This document shows positions 1-8,379 of a stretch of DNA of 64,000 bases, in pieces; the first letter of the stretch is position 1, and each line of letters starts with the position of its first letter. Made by a program: the position numbers and the translations under genes. The notes beneath the pieces were generated by a model. The model made no database searches, had not been told where the DNA came from, and saw only the letters and a program-made list of their open reading frames with translations. Source of the stretch: Limnohabitans sp. Rim8 (lineage in GTDB: Bacteria; Pseudomonadota; Gammaproteobacteria; Burkholderiales; Burkholderiaceae_C). The stretch lies in assembly GCA_945897465.1 (NCBI GenBank), contig CAMDFK010000011.1, positions 1 through 64,000 on the forward strand, read 5' to 3'.

Positions 1-147
1 GTTCATGGCCATCTCCAGGTGATTGAACCCCTGGAGCATGCCTCGTGCGCAAAATCAAATTCAAATCGTGGACACCCATGAAACCTCTGAAACCCTTGCC
101 GTTACTCGCTTGCAGCGGGTTGGCCATCAAATAAACCGGACACTACT
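1..147. mobile_element. possible end of an insertion sequence (unconfirmed)
   Basis: No complete gene is seen in the first 100 bases; frame 1 is open only to a stop at 79-81, and a short ORF of 18 codons runs from 78 to 134. The adjoining DUF2189 gene loses similarity to its family at about 150-165, just beside AAACCGGACACTACT (134-148), which read on the other strand begins AGTGTCCGG and resembles the terminal inverted repeats of some insertion sequences. Only one edge lies in the window, so neither a transposase nor a second inverted repeat can be shown. The call rests on the break in the neighbouring gene and is weak. Confidence 0.25.
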
Positions 148-554
148 GAACTCACAGGCTCTTTGTTGTGCAGCGTTTGCCATTGCGTCCAAGTTTTGAA
201 TAAAAGGTGCAGGTTCACGGCCTCGTTTCTTTCGATGGCTCGACTCATGGCGTACAGGCTGGTGGCCAAAACCGGGGCGATCACCAAAAAGCCAGAAATT
301 GCGCCAGCAAGCAGCCAAAACCGATCGTGAGCCAACCCAGTGATCAAAGCACCACCTGTGACTATGAGTAAGCCATGCACCAAGCTCAACCACGGGGAGT
401 GACCAATGTCCTTCAGGCCCAGATAAAGCCAAAACAAGGGTTGCTTGCCATCAATCGGCAGAACATCGGGCAAGTTCAGACGTCCATGACTTGTTTTGGG
501 AGGTTCAGGCAGCGGATTGGGGGAGGGCTGTGGGGGAGGAGGTGCATGTGTCAT
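102..554 (-). pseudogene. DUF2189 integral membrane protein, C-terminally truncated
   Basis: This is a 150-residue product starting at the internal ATG (552-554), which follows a proline-rich N-terminus (THAPPPPQPSPNPLPEPP). Two hydrophobic segments follow, around LSLVHGLLIVTGGALITGL and FWLLAGAISGFLVIAPVLA, then LYAMSRAIERNE, the typical DUF2189 pattern for an inner-membrane protein of unknown function. Family members are usually about 250 residues with further membrane segments, but here the similarity stops after LLFKTWTQWQ and a short unrelated tail ends the frame. I infer a truncation by insertion or rearrangement at about position 150-165. An upstream ATG at 671 would add 39 residues with no family character and would overlap the terminator at 608-630. 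Confidence 0.6.
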
Positions 555-607
555 GCCATTGAGCTTACCCGTCACTCGATTTGTGAATTTGACCTGTATC
601 AAATGAC

Positions 608-630
608 AAAAGGCTGCCAAGCAGCCTTTT
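608..630 (-). terminator. intrinsic terminator of the spy-like gene
   Basis: A perfect 10-bp stem (AAAAGGCTGC / GCAGCCTTTT) with a 3-base loop lies 38 bases beyond the stop of the Spy-like gene. On the minus strand the descending arm ends in TTTT, as in a Rho-independent terminator. The hairpin is symmetrical, so it could also act on plus-strand transcripts. Confidence 0.8.
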
Positions 631-667
631 GAATACAGTACTGTGGATCTCAGACCCAGCGACTTTG

Positions 668-1153
668 TCAATGATGACCGCGACCACCTTCGTGTTTTGT
701 GCCATGCATGCCAAAACCCTTCATTCTGCGTACAGTTTCTTTGTCAAACACTTGTTTTTGTTCAGCATTCAAGGTGGTGTAGAAAGCTTTGGTGGCTTCT
801 GAACGTTGTTGGATATGAGCGTCGCGTTGGGCTTTCATGGCTTGCATCATGTCCAAGCGTTCGGGCGTGGTCATTTTTTCAACGCTTGCGCGTTCAGGTC
901 GCGCTATGCGGGTAGGCGGTTCCATCGACTGAATAAAAGTATTCCAAGCAGGCTCTTGCGCCGCTTGCAAATTCAGTTTGGCCTTGAGTTGGGCCAAATG
1001 TTGCATGTGGCGCTCACCCCTGTGTTCACGCATTTTCTCCATGCGGCCAACGCGGTCGTTGTCGGCAGGAGGGGTGGTATTTTGTGCCAAAGCCAGACCG
1101 GTCAAACCGGCCATCAGGGCGGTGGCGATCAAGGTGGTGCGAATCGATTTCAT
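668..1153 (-). CDS. Spy/CpxP-like periplasmic LTXXQ-motif protein
   Basis: The product has 161 residues. The start at 1153 follows a good ribosome site (AAAGGATG) and opens directly into a signal peptide (MKSIRTTLIATALMAGLTGLALA, cleaved before QNTTP). The mature protein is helical, rich in Met, His, Gln and Arg, with the TTPERLDMMQAMKAQRD and TTLNAEQKQVFD segments that correspond to the LTxxQ repeats of the Spy/CpxP family. These proteins act as ATP-independent periplasmic chaperones or metal-responsive envelope stress factors. The C-terminus GMHGTKHEGGRGHH is His-rich, suggesting metal binding. It sits beside DUF2892, copZ and copA, so a role in copper or envelope stress is likely but inferred. 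Confidence 0.8.
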   Translation of the reverse strand: MKSIRTTLIATALMAGLTGLALAQNTTPPADNDRVGRMEKMREHRGERHMQHLAQLKAKLNLQAAQEPAWNTFIQSMEPPTRIARPERASVEKMTTPERLDMMQAMKAQRDAHIQQRSEATKAFYTTLNAEQKQVFDKETVRRMKGFGMHGTKHEGGRGHH

Positions 1154-1239
1154 GGAAACATCCTTTCGTTGATGGGATGCCTCCAGTGTGATCCGCCCAT
1201 GTATACGGGCTGTGCCCAAATGGTGCTGATTTGTAAAGA

Positions 1240-1434
1240 TCAGGTATTTTTATTCTTGCAGGTGTTGATGCCCAGCAAGCTGTAAGGCGGGCACCAACCC
1301 ATCAAGCCTGCGACCAAAGGCACCAAGCCTACCCAGCCCCAAACGCCCACGGTATTTGTAGCGGCCAGAGCGATCAAAACAAGTCCACCCACAATGCGGA
1401 TGATGCGTTCGATGTTGCCAATGTTTTTGGTCAT
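1240..1434 (-). CDS. DUF2892 (YgaP-like transmembrane) small membrane protein
   Basis: The product has 64 residues; the start at 1434 (MTKNIGNIERIIRIVGG) was chosen because it matches the conserved N-terminus of the family. It has two closely spaced membrane segments, IIRIVGGLVLIALAATN and GWVGLVPLVAGLMGWCPPYSLLG, and the WCPPYSLLGINTC signature typical of DUF2892. The family resembles the membrane part of the rhodanese YgaP and is often found with sulfur or heavy-metal genes. Here it lies between the Spy-like gene and copZ on the same strand. The function is not known; metal or sulfur stress is a guess from context. Confidence 0.8.
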   Translation of the reverse strand: MTKNIGNIERIIRIVGGLVLIALAATNTVGVWGWVGLVPLVAGLMGWCPPYSLLGINTCKNKNT

Positions 1435-1460
1435 AAGAAACTCCCGGTTGGTTAAAAAAT

Positions 1461-1658
1461 TCAAGCGGTGACGCGGTAACCTTCATCGACAATGGCCTGA
1501 GCCAAAGTCTCGCGTCTTTTTTCTGAATCCACTTGTACGCTGTTGTGTGTGCGGTCGATCACAACCTTGGCCTGTGCATCTAAGGACAATATGGCTTTGG
1601 TCACTGCTTTTTCGCAATGGCCACACGTCATGCCTTCAACGGTGAAAATTTGGTTCAT
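1461..1658 (-). CDS. copZ: CopZ-like heavy-metal-binding protein (HMA domain)
   Basis: This 65-residue protein is a single ferredoxin-like HMA domain with the metal-binding motif GMTCGHC near residue 8-14, so it should be a cytosolic copper chaperone that delivers Cu(I) to a P-type ATPase. The start at 1658 has a GGAGAG ribosome site; a longer reading frame to 1766 crosses the copA promoter and is rejected. The gene is divergent from copA with 76 bases between starts, an arrangement that suggests shared copper-dependent control. Mercury chaperone function (MerP) is less likely because MerP is exported and this protein has no signal peptide. Confidence 0.85.
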   Translation of the reverse strand: MNQIFTVEGMTCGHCEKAVTKAILSLDAQAKVVIDRTHNSVQVDSEKRRETLAQAIVDEGYRVTA

Positions 1659-1686
1659 GATGCATTCTCTCCAATGAACTGAACAC

Positions 1687-1718
1687 GACCCGTTAGGGTC
1701 TGGTCTAAGCATAGACCA
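1687..1718. promoter_or_regulatory. two adjacent dyads in the copZ-copA intergenic region
   Basis: GACCC-GTTA-GGGTC (1687-1700) and TGGTCTA-AGCA-TAGACCA (1701-1718) lie end to end between the divergent copZ and copA starts. The first has the short spacing seen in MerR-family (CueR) operators. On the minus strand a 19-base gap separates TTAGAC from TTCAGT across this dyad, like the long spacers of CueR promoters. Binding by CueR is inferred; no regulator gene is present here. Confidence 0.5.
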
Positions 1719-1734
1719 TCTAGGACTACATGCC

Positions 1735-3942
1735 ATGACACAGATCAAGATTGAACCCCCCATCACCTATGACATCGGTATCAGCGGCATGACTTGCGCA
1801 TCGTGTGTGGCGCGGGTCGAAAAAGCCCTGAAAAGAATGCCTGGTGTGCTCAGCGCCACGGTCAACCTGGCCACCGAATTAGCCCGCATCGAAGTGGCGT
1901 CAAACGACGTGAGCGACGCCCGCCTGCGCCGCGCTGTGCGCGACGCTGGGTATGAGCCCCGAACACCCGAAGCACAAGCCGATGCAGGCCGTGAATCACC
2001 CTGGGCAGGCTTCATGCCGGTCGGTATGGGCCTGTTACTGACCACGCCTTTGGTCTTGCCCATGCTGGCCGAATTGTGGGGGCAGCACTGGACGCTGCCC
2101 GCTTGGGCTCAATTTGCATTGGCCACACCCGTTCAGTTTGTGCTGGGCGCACGTTTTTACAAAGCCGGTTGGCACGCTTTGAAGGCGCTCACGGGCAACA
2201 TGGATTTGTTGGTGTCTTTAGGCACCACCGCAGGCTGGGCCTTGTCGGTTTGGTCGTGGCTCACGGCGCACGAAGAGCATGCACCGCACCTGTATTTTGA
2301 AGGCTCGGCAATGGTCATCACTTTGGTGATGCTCGGCAAATGGCTGGAGACGCGTGCCAAGCGCCAAACCACCGAGGCGATCCGTGCTTTGCACGCCTTG
2401 CGGCCGGACAAAGCGCATTGGTTGGGCGAAGACGGCGAAGTCGATATGCCTGTGGACGAAATCCTGGTGGGCGACCGGATCGTGGTGCGGCCCGGTGAGC
2501 GTTTTCCGCTGGACGGTGAACTGGTCGAAGGGCAAACCCAGGTGAACGAATCCATGCTGACCGGTGAACCCTTGCCCGTAGGCAAGGCATTGGGTGCTGC
2601 CTTGACAGGCGGGTCGATCAATGGCGAAGGGCGCGTGCTGATGCGCGTGACGGCCGTGGGCCACGAAACCGTGCTCTCGCACATCATCCGATTGGTCGAA
2701 GACGCACAAGCGGCGAAAGCGCCCATCCAGCGGCTGGTAGATAAAGTGGCCGAAGTGTTTGTGCCCGTGGTGCTGCTGATCGCCCTGATTACCTTGGGTG
2801 CGTGGATGGTGACCGGTGTCGATTTTGAAACCGCTCTCATCCACGCGGTGGCGGTGCTCGTCATTGCCTGCCCCTGCGCCCTGGGCCTGGCCACGCCTGT
2901 GGCCATCATGGCGGGCACGGGTGTAGCGGCCAAACACGGCATCTTGATTAAAGACGTGCAGGCGCTGGAATTGGCGCACCGCGTGCAAACCGTGGCTTTT
3001 GATAAAACCGGCACGCTCACCGTGGGCCAACCGCGCTTGCTGGCCCATGTGCCCGCGCCCGGGCAAGATGCGCCAACCGCTTTGGCGCTGGCCGCACGCG
3101 TGCAAAGCGGCAGCGAACACCCCTTGGCCCGTGCGGTGGTGAGTGCCGCAGAAAAACAGGGCCTGTCAGGCCCCACAGCCCAAGACCTGCAAGCCGTACC
3201 CGGCAAGGGCGTGTTGGCCGAGGTGGATGGTAAGCAGCTGTTGCTGGGCAGTTTGCGCTGGCTCCAAGAAGAAGGTCTGGACATCGGCATGTGGCAGCCA
3301 GACATTGACGCCCTGCAGGCGCAAGGCGCGAGCTTGTCGGCCTTGGCCGAGCGCACCGATGCGGGTTTGCAGGCCTTGCTGCTCATGGGTTTTGGCGATG
3401 AACCCAAAGTGGGCGCTGCACAAGCATTGGGTGCGCTGCGCGATCGCGGCTTGAAGCTGGTGATGATTTCGGGCGACAACCAGGCCGCTGCCGAAGCCAT
3501 GGCCCGCCGCTTGGGCCTGCACCCCGAAACGGGAGAAGTGCTGGCCAATGTGCTGCCCGGTGAAAAGTCGGCGCAGGTGCAAAAACTGCGTGCGGGTGGC
3601 CAAGTGGTGGCCATGGTGGGTGATGGGGTGAACGATGCGCCCGCCTTGGCCGCCGCCGATGTGGGCATGGCCATGGGCAACGGCACCGATGTGGCCATGC
3701 ACGCGGCCGGCATCACCCTCATGCGCGGTGAAGTGGCTTTGGTGGGCGCAGCGCTTGACATCTCGGCCCGCACCGTGGCCAAGATTCGGCAGAACCTGTT
3801 TTGGGCTTTTGCCTACAACGTGGCGGGCATCCCTTTGGCTGCTTTAGGTTACCTCAACCCCATGATGGCGGGCGCGGCCATGGCGCTCAGCTCGGTGAGT
3901 GTCATGGCCAATGCCCTGCTGCTCAAGCGCTGGAAGCCCTAA
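1735..3942 (+). CDS. copA: Cu(I)-exporting P1B-type ATPase
   Basis: The 735-residue product pumps monovalent copper out of the cytoplasm at the cost of ATP. One N-terminal HMA domain (GMTCASC, Cys21 and Cys24) is followed by membrane helices, the actuator motif MLTGEP, the copper-site CPC motif (Cys379-Pro-Cys381, in [11 protein letters not shown]), the phosphorylation motif DKTGT (Asp423), the SEHPLA histidine-proline motif of the nucleotide domain and the [10 protein letters not shown] hinge. The length is normal for a CopA with one HMA domain. A weak TAGGA site lies 9 bases before the ATG. CopZ, encoded divergently, is the probable metal donor. Ag(I) may also be transported. Confidence 0.95.
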   Translation: MTQIKIEPPITYDIGISGMTCASCVARVEKALKRMPGVLSATVNLATELARIEVASNDVSDARLRRAVRDAGYEPRTPEAQADAGRESPWAGFMPVGMGLLLTTPLVLPMLAELWGQHWTLPAWAQFALATPVQFVLGARFYKAGWHALKALTGNMDLLVSLGTTAGWALSVWSWLTAHEEHAPHLYFEGSAMVITLVMLGKWLETRAKRQTTEAIRALHALRPDKAHWLGEDGEVDMPVDEILVGDRIVVRPGERFPLDGELVEGQTQVNESMLTGEPLPVGKALGAALTGGSINGEGRVLMRVTAVGHETVLSHIIRLVEDAQAAKAPIQRLVDKVAEVFVPVVLLIALITLGAWMVTGVDFETALIHAVAVLVIACPCALGLATPVAIMAGTGVAAKHGILIKDVQALELAHRVQTVAFDKTGTLTVGQPRLLAHVPAPGQDAPTALALAARVQSGSEHPLARAVVSAAEKQGLSGPTAQDLQAVPGKGVLAEVDGKQLLLGSLRWLQEEGLDIGMWQPDIDALQAQGASLSALAERTDAGLQALLLMGFGDEPKVGAAQALGALRDRGLKLVMISGDNQAAAEAMARRLGLHPETGEVLANVLPGEKSAQVQKLRAGGQVVAMVGDGVNDAPALAAADVGMAMGNGTDVAMHAAGITLMRGEVALVGAALDISARTVAKIRQNLFWAFAYNVAGIPLAALGYLNPMMAGAAMALSSVSVMANALLLKRWKP

Positions 3943-3965
3943 AGGCGCTTAAAACAACATGTTGT

Positions 3966-4619
3966 TCAAAAAATCCATTTCGTCCCGAGTGTCAGCAAGT
4001 TGAGCCCGCTCTGACGGCCAACGCTGGCGTCCAGCTGCAAGCTGGGCAAGACGTTGGTGCGCAAGCCAGTAGCCCAGGTGGGCTTGTCATGTTGTTGGCC
4101 ATACACCTCTACATGGGCGGTGATGACGCCATACGCACGTTCCCAAGCCAGGCCCCATGTGCCGATGCGTTGGCTGCTGGAAACATCCAACGCTCCCAAA
4201 TTGGTGTGTAAGCTGCCCAGATTGGCATGGTTGCAGGTGAACAGCGCGTTCACATAGCCTTTGGATGTCTCGCCGGTGGTGCGGGCAGTGCCCACCACAG
4301 CGCCCACATTGCAGCCGTTGTCTTGTGACGGGGTGATGCGGAACTTGGCTTGAATGTTTTGGGTCTCAAGCCCTGTTTTTTGTTCACGCGCTAGGCCCGC
4401 GCCCAGTTCAACGTTCTGGATAGGCGCATAGGCGGGCGCAACGGTCCAGTTGCGTGAACCGTCGGGTGCCCGCGTCCACCAGCCTTCCACATGGCCTTGG
4501 CCCACATCGTTCACGCTGGCGTCGTCCACGGTCAAGGGCCGACCGGCTTGGGCGCTCAGCAGGCCACTCAAGCCCAGCAACAAAAATAGCATTTTAGGCA
4601 ATTGGGTTGAGGTCTTCAT
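3966..4619 (-). CDS. exported protein, probably outer-membrane associated, unknown function
   Basis: The product has 217 residues with a clear signal peptide (MKTSTQLPKMLFLLLGLSGLLSAQA). The mature part is rich in alternating polar and hydrophobic segments (NVELGAGLAREQK, NIQAKFRITP, LQLDASVGRQS) and ends in TLGTKWIF, with a terminal Phe as in many outer-membrane beta-barrels. I do not recognise a named family; it resembles hypothetical MetA-like or transporter-like barrel proteins of betaproteobacteria. The gene is convergent with copA, with a 14-bp palindrome (AACAACATGTTGTT, 3953-3966) between them, and stands just downstream of the broken oxidoreductase gene. Confidence 0.55.
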   Translation of the reverse strand: MKTSTQLPKMLFLLLGLSGLLSAQAGRPLTVDDASVNDVGQGHVEGWWTRAPDGSRNWTVAPAYAPIQNVELGAGLAREQKTGLETQNIQAKFRITPSQDNGCNVGAVVGTARTTGETSKGYVNALFTCNHANLGSLHTNLGALDVSSSQRIGTWGLAWERAYGVITAHVEVYGQQHDKPTWATGLRTNVLPSLQLDASVGRQSGLNLLTLGTKWIF

Positions 4620-4636
4620 GATTGGATTTTGTTAGG

Positions 4637-5749
4637 TCAAAAAGGGGTAATCAATGTACCCCACATCGCCACCACCATAAAAGTAGCGCGGTCGGGTATT
4701 TTGAAGGGGCCGCCTTGGCGCAGGCGTGCACCCAAATCGGGGTTGGCAATGAAGGGGCGACCGAAGGCGATCAGGTCCGCACCACTGGCTAGAGACTGAT
4801 CGGCCAAGCTCAGGTCGTAACCGTTGTTCAGCATCCATGCGGCGCGCCCACCCGCTTGGCTGTAGGCCTGGCGCAAAGCGGCGTAGTCAAACGGCAACTC
4901 GCCTTGTTGGTGGTCGCGTGCCGCGCCCGTCGAGCCTTAGATCACATGCACAAAAGCCAAATCCATCGGGGCCAACAAACGCGCCACATGCTCAAACAAA
5001 GGCTGAGGCTGGTCGTCGCTCACGCCGTTGGCGGGTGTCACGGGCGAAATGCGGATGCCCGTGCGTGCGCCACCAATTTCGGCCACGATGGCCTGCATCA
5101 CTTCTTGCAAAAAGCGGGCGCGGTTCTCAATGGAGCCGCCATAAGCATCGCTGCGGTGGTTGCTGCTGCTGCGCAAAAACTGGTCGATCAAATAGCCATT
5201 GGCCGCGTGCACCTCCACGCCGTCAAACCCGGCAGCAATCGCGTTGGCCGCTGCGCGGCGGTAATCCTGCACGATGCCCGGCAGCTCGGCCGCGTCGAGC
5301 GCACGCGGCGCGGACACGGGCTCAAACTTGGGCTGGCCGTCGACCAGCAACACGGTCTTGGTTTGGGCCGTGATGGCCGATGGCGCCACAGGCGCTGCGC
5401 CGCCGGGCTGCAAGCTGGTGTGCGAGACACGGCCTACATGCCACAGCTGCATCACGATCTTGCCGCCTTCGGCGTGCACCGCATCGGTCACTTGTTTCCA
5501 AGAGGCGACTTGTTCGGCGCTCCAGATGCCGGGCACATCGGCGTAACCCTGGCCCTGGTGGCTGATGGCCGTGGCCTCGGTGACGATCAGGCCCGCCCCT
5601 GTGGTTGGGTTAGCGCGTTGGCGGTAATAGGTGCCCATGCGGGCGTTGGCCAGCGAGCCAGGTGCGCGGTTGCGCGTGAGTGGGGCCATCACGATGCGTG
5701 AGGCCAAAGTGATGCTGTCGACCTGGCAGGGTTCAAACAAAGAGCGCAT
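4637..5749 (-). pseudogene. nemA: Old Yellow Enzyme (NemA-type alkene reductase), interrupted by an in-frame stop
   Basis: The frame encodes a 370-residue FMN-dependent ene-reductase (reduction of activated C=C bonds of enones and nitro compounds with NADPH), but TAA at 4937-4939 stops it at codon 271. The upstream part ends in LAFVHVI; the same frame then continues GSTGAARDH...PFDYAALRQ and GADLIAFGRPFIANPDL to a normal C-terminus. The family reads HVIEG here, so a GAA to TAA change explains the break. The N-terminal part keeps MAPLTRNRA, the catalytic region HVGRVSH and HAANGYLIDQFL. The start at 5749 has an AAGGA site and lies 8 bases after the aldolase stop. It may be a recent mutation or a sequencing error. 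Confidence 0.85.
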
Positions 5750-5756
5750 GGGGTCC

Positions 5757-6542
5757 TTAATGGGTGTAATCGGGGCTTTCGCGTTGCAGCTTGCGCAGCA
5801 GCGAAGGCCAAACAAACGCGCCGCCCAAACCACCGGTTTGCACGCGCATGGCGTTGGCCACGCCGTTCAAAATTTGCGGGTCCACAGCCGTCAGATCTTT
5901 GAGGCCCGCTTGGCCTGCCAGCGCATCGACCTGGATGCGGCAGGTGTTCTCGAAGGTGTACATCGACAAGAACGCGTCGGCAATGGTTTTGCCCACGGTG
6001 AGCAAGCCGTGGTTGCGCAGCATCAGGTAATTGGCGGTGCCCAAATCGGCTTGCAGGCGCAGCTTTTCTTCGTCGTGAATAGCCACGCCCTCGTAGCCAT
6101 GGTAGGCCAGCGAGGCCAGCACAAACGTGCTTTGCTGGCTGATGGGCAACACGCCGTGCGCCTGCGCGCTCACGGCCACGCCCGCCCGGGTGTGGGTGTG
6201 CAGCACGCAACCGGCATCGGGCCGCGCCTCGTGCACCGCGCTGTGGATCACAAAGCCCGCCGGATTGACCGGAAAGGGGCTGTCGTGCAGCTTGTTGCAC
6301 TGCATGTCCACCTTGACCAGGCTGGACGCGGTGATCTCGTCAAACATCAGCCCGTAGGGGTTGATCAAAAACTGATGGTCCTGACCTGCCACCGACTCGG
6401 GCAGCTTGGCGCTGATGTGGGTGAACACCAGATCGCTCCAGCCGTAAAGCGCCACCAGCCGGTAACACGCGGCCAAGTCCAGCCGCAGCTGCCATTCGTC
6501 GGGGTGAACGCTGTCTTTTAAAGAAGGAATTTCAAACGCCAT
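5757..6542 (-). CDS. class II aldolase/adducin-family protein
   Basis: The 261-residue product belongs to the class II aldolase (FucA/AraD) fold, zinc enzymes that cleave or epimerise sugar phosphates or related hydroxy acids. The start at 6542 (MAFEIPSLKDS) follows GGAG. Metal-binding histidines are visible in VLHTHTRAGV, and a third in LMLRNHGLLTVG; AACYRLVALYGWSDLVFTHIS is the typical N-terminal helix and strand. The close relatives in proteobacteria are of unassigned substrate, often annotated with adducin. The gene is first in a two-gene unit with the broken ene-reductase. Confidence 0.85.
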   Translation of the reverse strand: MAFEIPSLKDSVHPDEWQLRLDLAACYRLVALYGWSDLVFTHISAKLPESVAGQDHQFLINPYGLMFDEITASSLVKVDMQCNKLHDSPFPVNPAGFVIHSAVHEARPDAGCVLHTHTRAGVAVSAQAHGVLPISQQSTFVLASLAYHGYEGVAIHDEEKLRLQADLGTANYLMLRNHGLLTVGKTIADAFLSMYTFENTCRIQVDALAGQAGLKDLTAVDPQILNGVANAMRVQTGGLGGAFVWPSLLRKLQRESPDYTH

Positions 6543-6653
6543 GGCCGTGCTCCGAGGGGTCAGCAAAAGGGCTTCAGCTTAGCGGCAAGCGGGGAGGGGG
6601 GGATGACTTGTTGGTGACTGGGCGTGGAGGTTAAGCCCTAATGGGGTCATACA
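6543..6653. other. intergenic region between the aldolase and YkgJ genes
   Basis: This 111-base stretch must contain the promoter of the minus-strand aldolase unit. I see no clear hairpin followed by a T-run and no convincing promoter hexamers. Confidence 0.4.
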
Positions 6654-6926
6654 TCACCTCGGCCGCGTCAACTCCTCCAATCGAATCAGCCAAGCCCGGG
6701 CGTGCACCCCGCCATCCTCTACAGCCCCACACATCTCCACCGACGCTTGCAGTTGCCCGCACACCGCAGGCCGTTCGGATTGTCCAAAAATTTTGCAGCG
6801 CAGTTGCTCGTCGAGTTGAATACAAGGCACGCCCGCAGGTTTACCTTGGGGCATGCCGGGGATGGGCGAGGAGATGGAGGGTGCGGAGCAGCAAGCGGCG
6901 CAGCCGGGGCGGCAGGTCAAAGGCAT
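6654..6926 (-). CDS. YkgJ-family cysteine-cluster protein
   Basis: A 90-residue protein with the family signature CRPGCAACC near the N-terminus, then [29 protein letters not shown], and further cysteines at AVCGQL and EMCG. The family is thought to bind zinc or an iron-sulfur cluster through these cysteines; its cellular role is unknown. The start at 6926 (MPLTCRPGC) was preferred because the longer frame to 7094 reads through the end of mltA with no family character. It lies 19 bases downstream of mltA on the same strand, so the two may be cotranscribed. Confidence 0.85.
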   Translation of the reverse strand: MPLTCRPGCAACCSAPSISSPIPGMPQGKPAGVPCIQLDEQLRCKIFGQSERPAVCGQLQASVEMCGAVEDGGVHARAWLIRLEELTRPR

Positions 6927-6945
6927 CAGGTTTTGGGCATCCGCT

Positions 6946-8124
6946 TCAGCGTGGCCACAAGGCCCACATTTGCAATGGTTGCTTGAGGCGCCCGGCCAAT
7001 TCTCCTGCTGCCGGGCCGGAGCCTGCGTAATAGTCGGCCCGCACGGCGCCGACGATGGCGGTGCCGGTGTCTTGGGCCAGCACCAAGCGGTCAAAAGACG
7101 TTTGGGGGCCGGTGGACTTCATCCACACCGGAGTGCCGTAGGGGATGCTGCGGCGGTCCACTGCGATGGACCGCTCAGCTGTGAGCGGCACGCCTTGTGC
7201 GCCTTTGGGGCCGGGTGGTGTGGTGCCCTGGGGCAGGGCTTCTTCGCGGAAGAACACCACGCGCGGGTTTTGCCATAGCAACTCATTCACCCGCGAGGGG
7301 TTGCGGTCGATCCACGCTTTGATGCCGGGCCAGCTGGCGTCGGTGATGAGTTTGCGGTCGAGCAGCCAGCGGCCAATGCTTTTGTAGGGTTGGTTGTTGG
7401 TGCCTGCAAAGGCCATGCGCACCCAGCGCTGGCGGCCGTCGGGCTCGGTCACATTCACCAGGCCCGAGCCTTGGATGTGCAGCACCATGGCGTCTACCGG
7501 GTCGGCCAAATACAGCAGCTCTTTGCCGCGCAGGGCAGCGCGTGCGGCGGGCAGGGTTTCCATTTCTTGTCGGCTGAACCAAGGCTTGCGCTGGGCCAGT
7601 TGGGCAGGCGGCGCGTAGAGCGGCACCTGGAAAACGCCTTGTGCCCGGCGTGAGCCCGTCAAGGCGGGTTCGTAATACCCTGTTAGCAGACCCTGTGTAC
7701 CTTGGTCCAGTGTCTCGATACGGTAGGGCTGAAGTTTTTCGCGCATCCAGTGGCGCTGTTCATCGGCGCTGGCATTGGCCAGTCGGGCAATCTCTGGGCA
7801 GAGCGCCCGCCAAGCGGGTGCCGGGCGTTGGCAGCTTTGTAGCCAAGCGGGCCAGGCTTCGTTGATGGCATCGAGTTCCAAGCCGGGCAGCTCGGACCAG
7901 CGCACGGGTACCCAGCGGCTTTGCTCGCGCAACAGAGGCGGCGGCAGGGGCCGGGTGTCTTCCATGGCTGGGATGTTTTGGACACTGGGCAGCGGCGATG
8001 GGCTTGAGGTGGTCGGGGTTTGCACCACGGGGGCGACCGAGCAAGCGGCCAGCATGCCTACAATCGCGGCCATCAAGAAGCCGACCCGCAACGGGCGGCG
8101 GGATAAGAAACGGGGTTTTTGCAT
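6946..8124 (-). CDS. mltA: membrane-bound lytic murein transglycosylase A
   Basis: This 392-residue enzyme should cleave the beta-1,4 glycosidic bond of peptidoglycan with formation of 1,6-anhydromuramic ends, acting at the outer membrane. The N-terminus [20 protein letters not shown] is a lipoprotein signal with the lipobox LAAC. The body has the MltA domain ([34 protein letters not shown]) and the C-terminal 3D domain with [19 protein letters not shown], which contains the catalytic aspartate region. The start at 8124 shares bases with the start of the divergent small gene at 8123. No strong ribosome site is visible, and an ATG at 8169 is an alternative. Confidence 0.9.
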   Translation of the reverse strand: MQKPRFLSRRPLRVGFLMAAIVGMLAACSVAPVVQTPTTSSPSPLPSVQNIPAMEDTRPLPPPLLREQSRWVPVRWSELPGLELDAINEAWPAWLQSCQRPAPAWRALCPEIARLANASADEQRHWMREKLQPYRIETLDQGTQGLLTGYYEPALTGSRRAQGVFQVPLYAPPAQLAQRKPWFSRQEMETLPAARAALRGKELLYLADPVDAMVLHIQGSGLVNVTEPDGRQRWVRMAFAGTNNQPYKSIGRWLLDRKLITDASWPGIKAWIDRNPSRVNELLWQNPRVVFFREEALPQGTTPPGPKGAQGVPLTAERSIAVDRRSIPYGTPVWMKSTGPQTSFDRLVLAQDTGTAIVGAVRADYYAGSGPAAGELAGRLKQPLQMWALWPR

Positions 8125-8374
8125 GGGTCTGATTTTGCTGGAAGCTTTGCTGGCCTTGCTTATTTTCATTGTGATTGTTTGGTGGACCATGTTTTCCGGC
8201 CGCAGCAAAGGTGAATTGCGCCAGGCCCCGGCCGCGCCTGAAAAAGCGCCCAACGAGGCCAGCCCGCATGCCCCGGGTGCTGTATTGAGCGAGGTGGCCC
8301 CAACACCATCGCCAACATCAGCGTCAAAAGATGCCCCAACAAACCACGCAACACCAGACGATACCCGCCGCTGA
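8123..8374 (+). CDS. small single-span membrane protein, unknown function
   Basis: This 83-residue frame starts [21 protein letters not shown], one strong membrane segment with almost no N-terminal tail, then TMFSGRSKGELRQ and a flexible Pro/Ala/Ser-rich cytoplasmic or periplasmic tail. The composition is typical of a real small membrane protein rather than an antisense shadow, and a GGGG stretch lies about 8 bases upstream. Its ATG overlaps the mltA start on the other strand within the four bases CATG (8122-8125). It ends 5 bases before the stop of the convergent NlpC gene. No known family was recognised. Confidence 0.55.
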   Translation: MGLILLEALLALLIFIVIVWWTMFSGRSKGELRQAPAAPEKAPNEASPHAPGAVLSEVAPTPSPTSASKDAPTNHATPDDTRR

Positions 8375-8379
8375 AGTGC

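Noticed and set aside
2157-3782. 541-codon open frame on the minus strand opposite copA
   Set aside because: It is fully antisense to a clear P-type ATPase; its Ser/Ala/Thr-rich product has no family character and arises from the GC-rich third-position bias.
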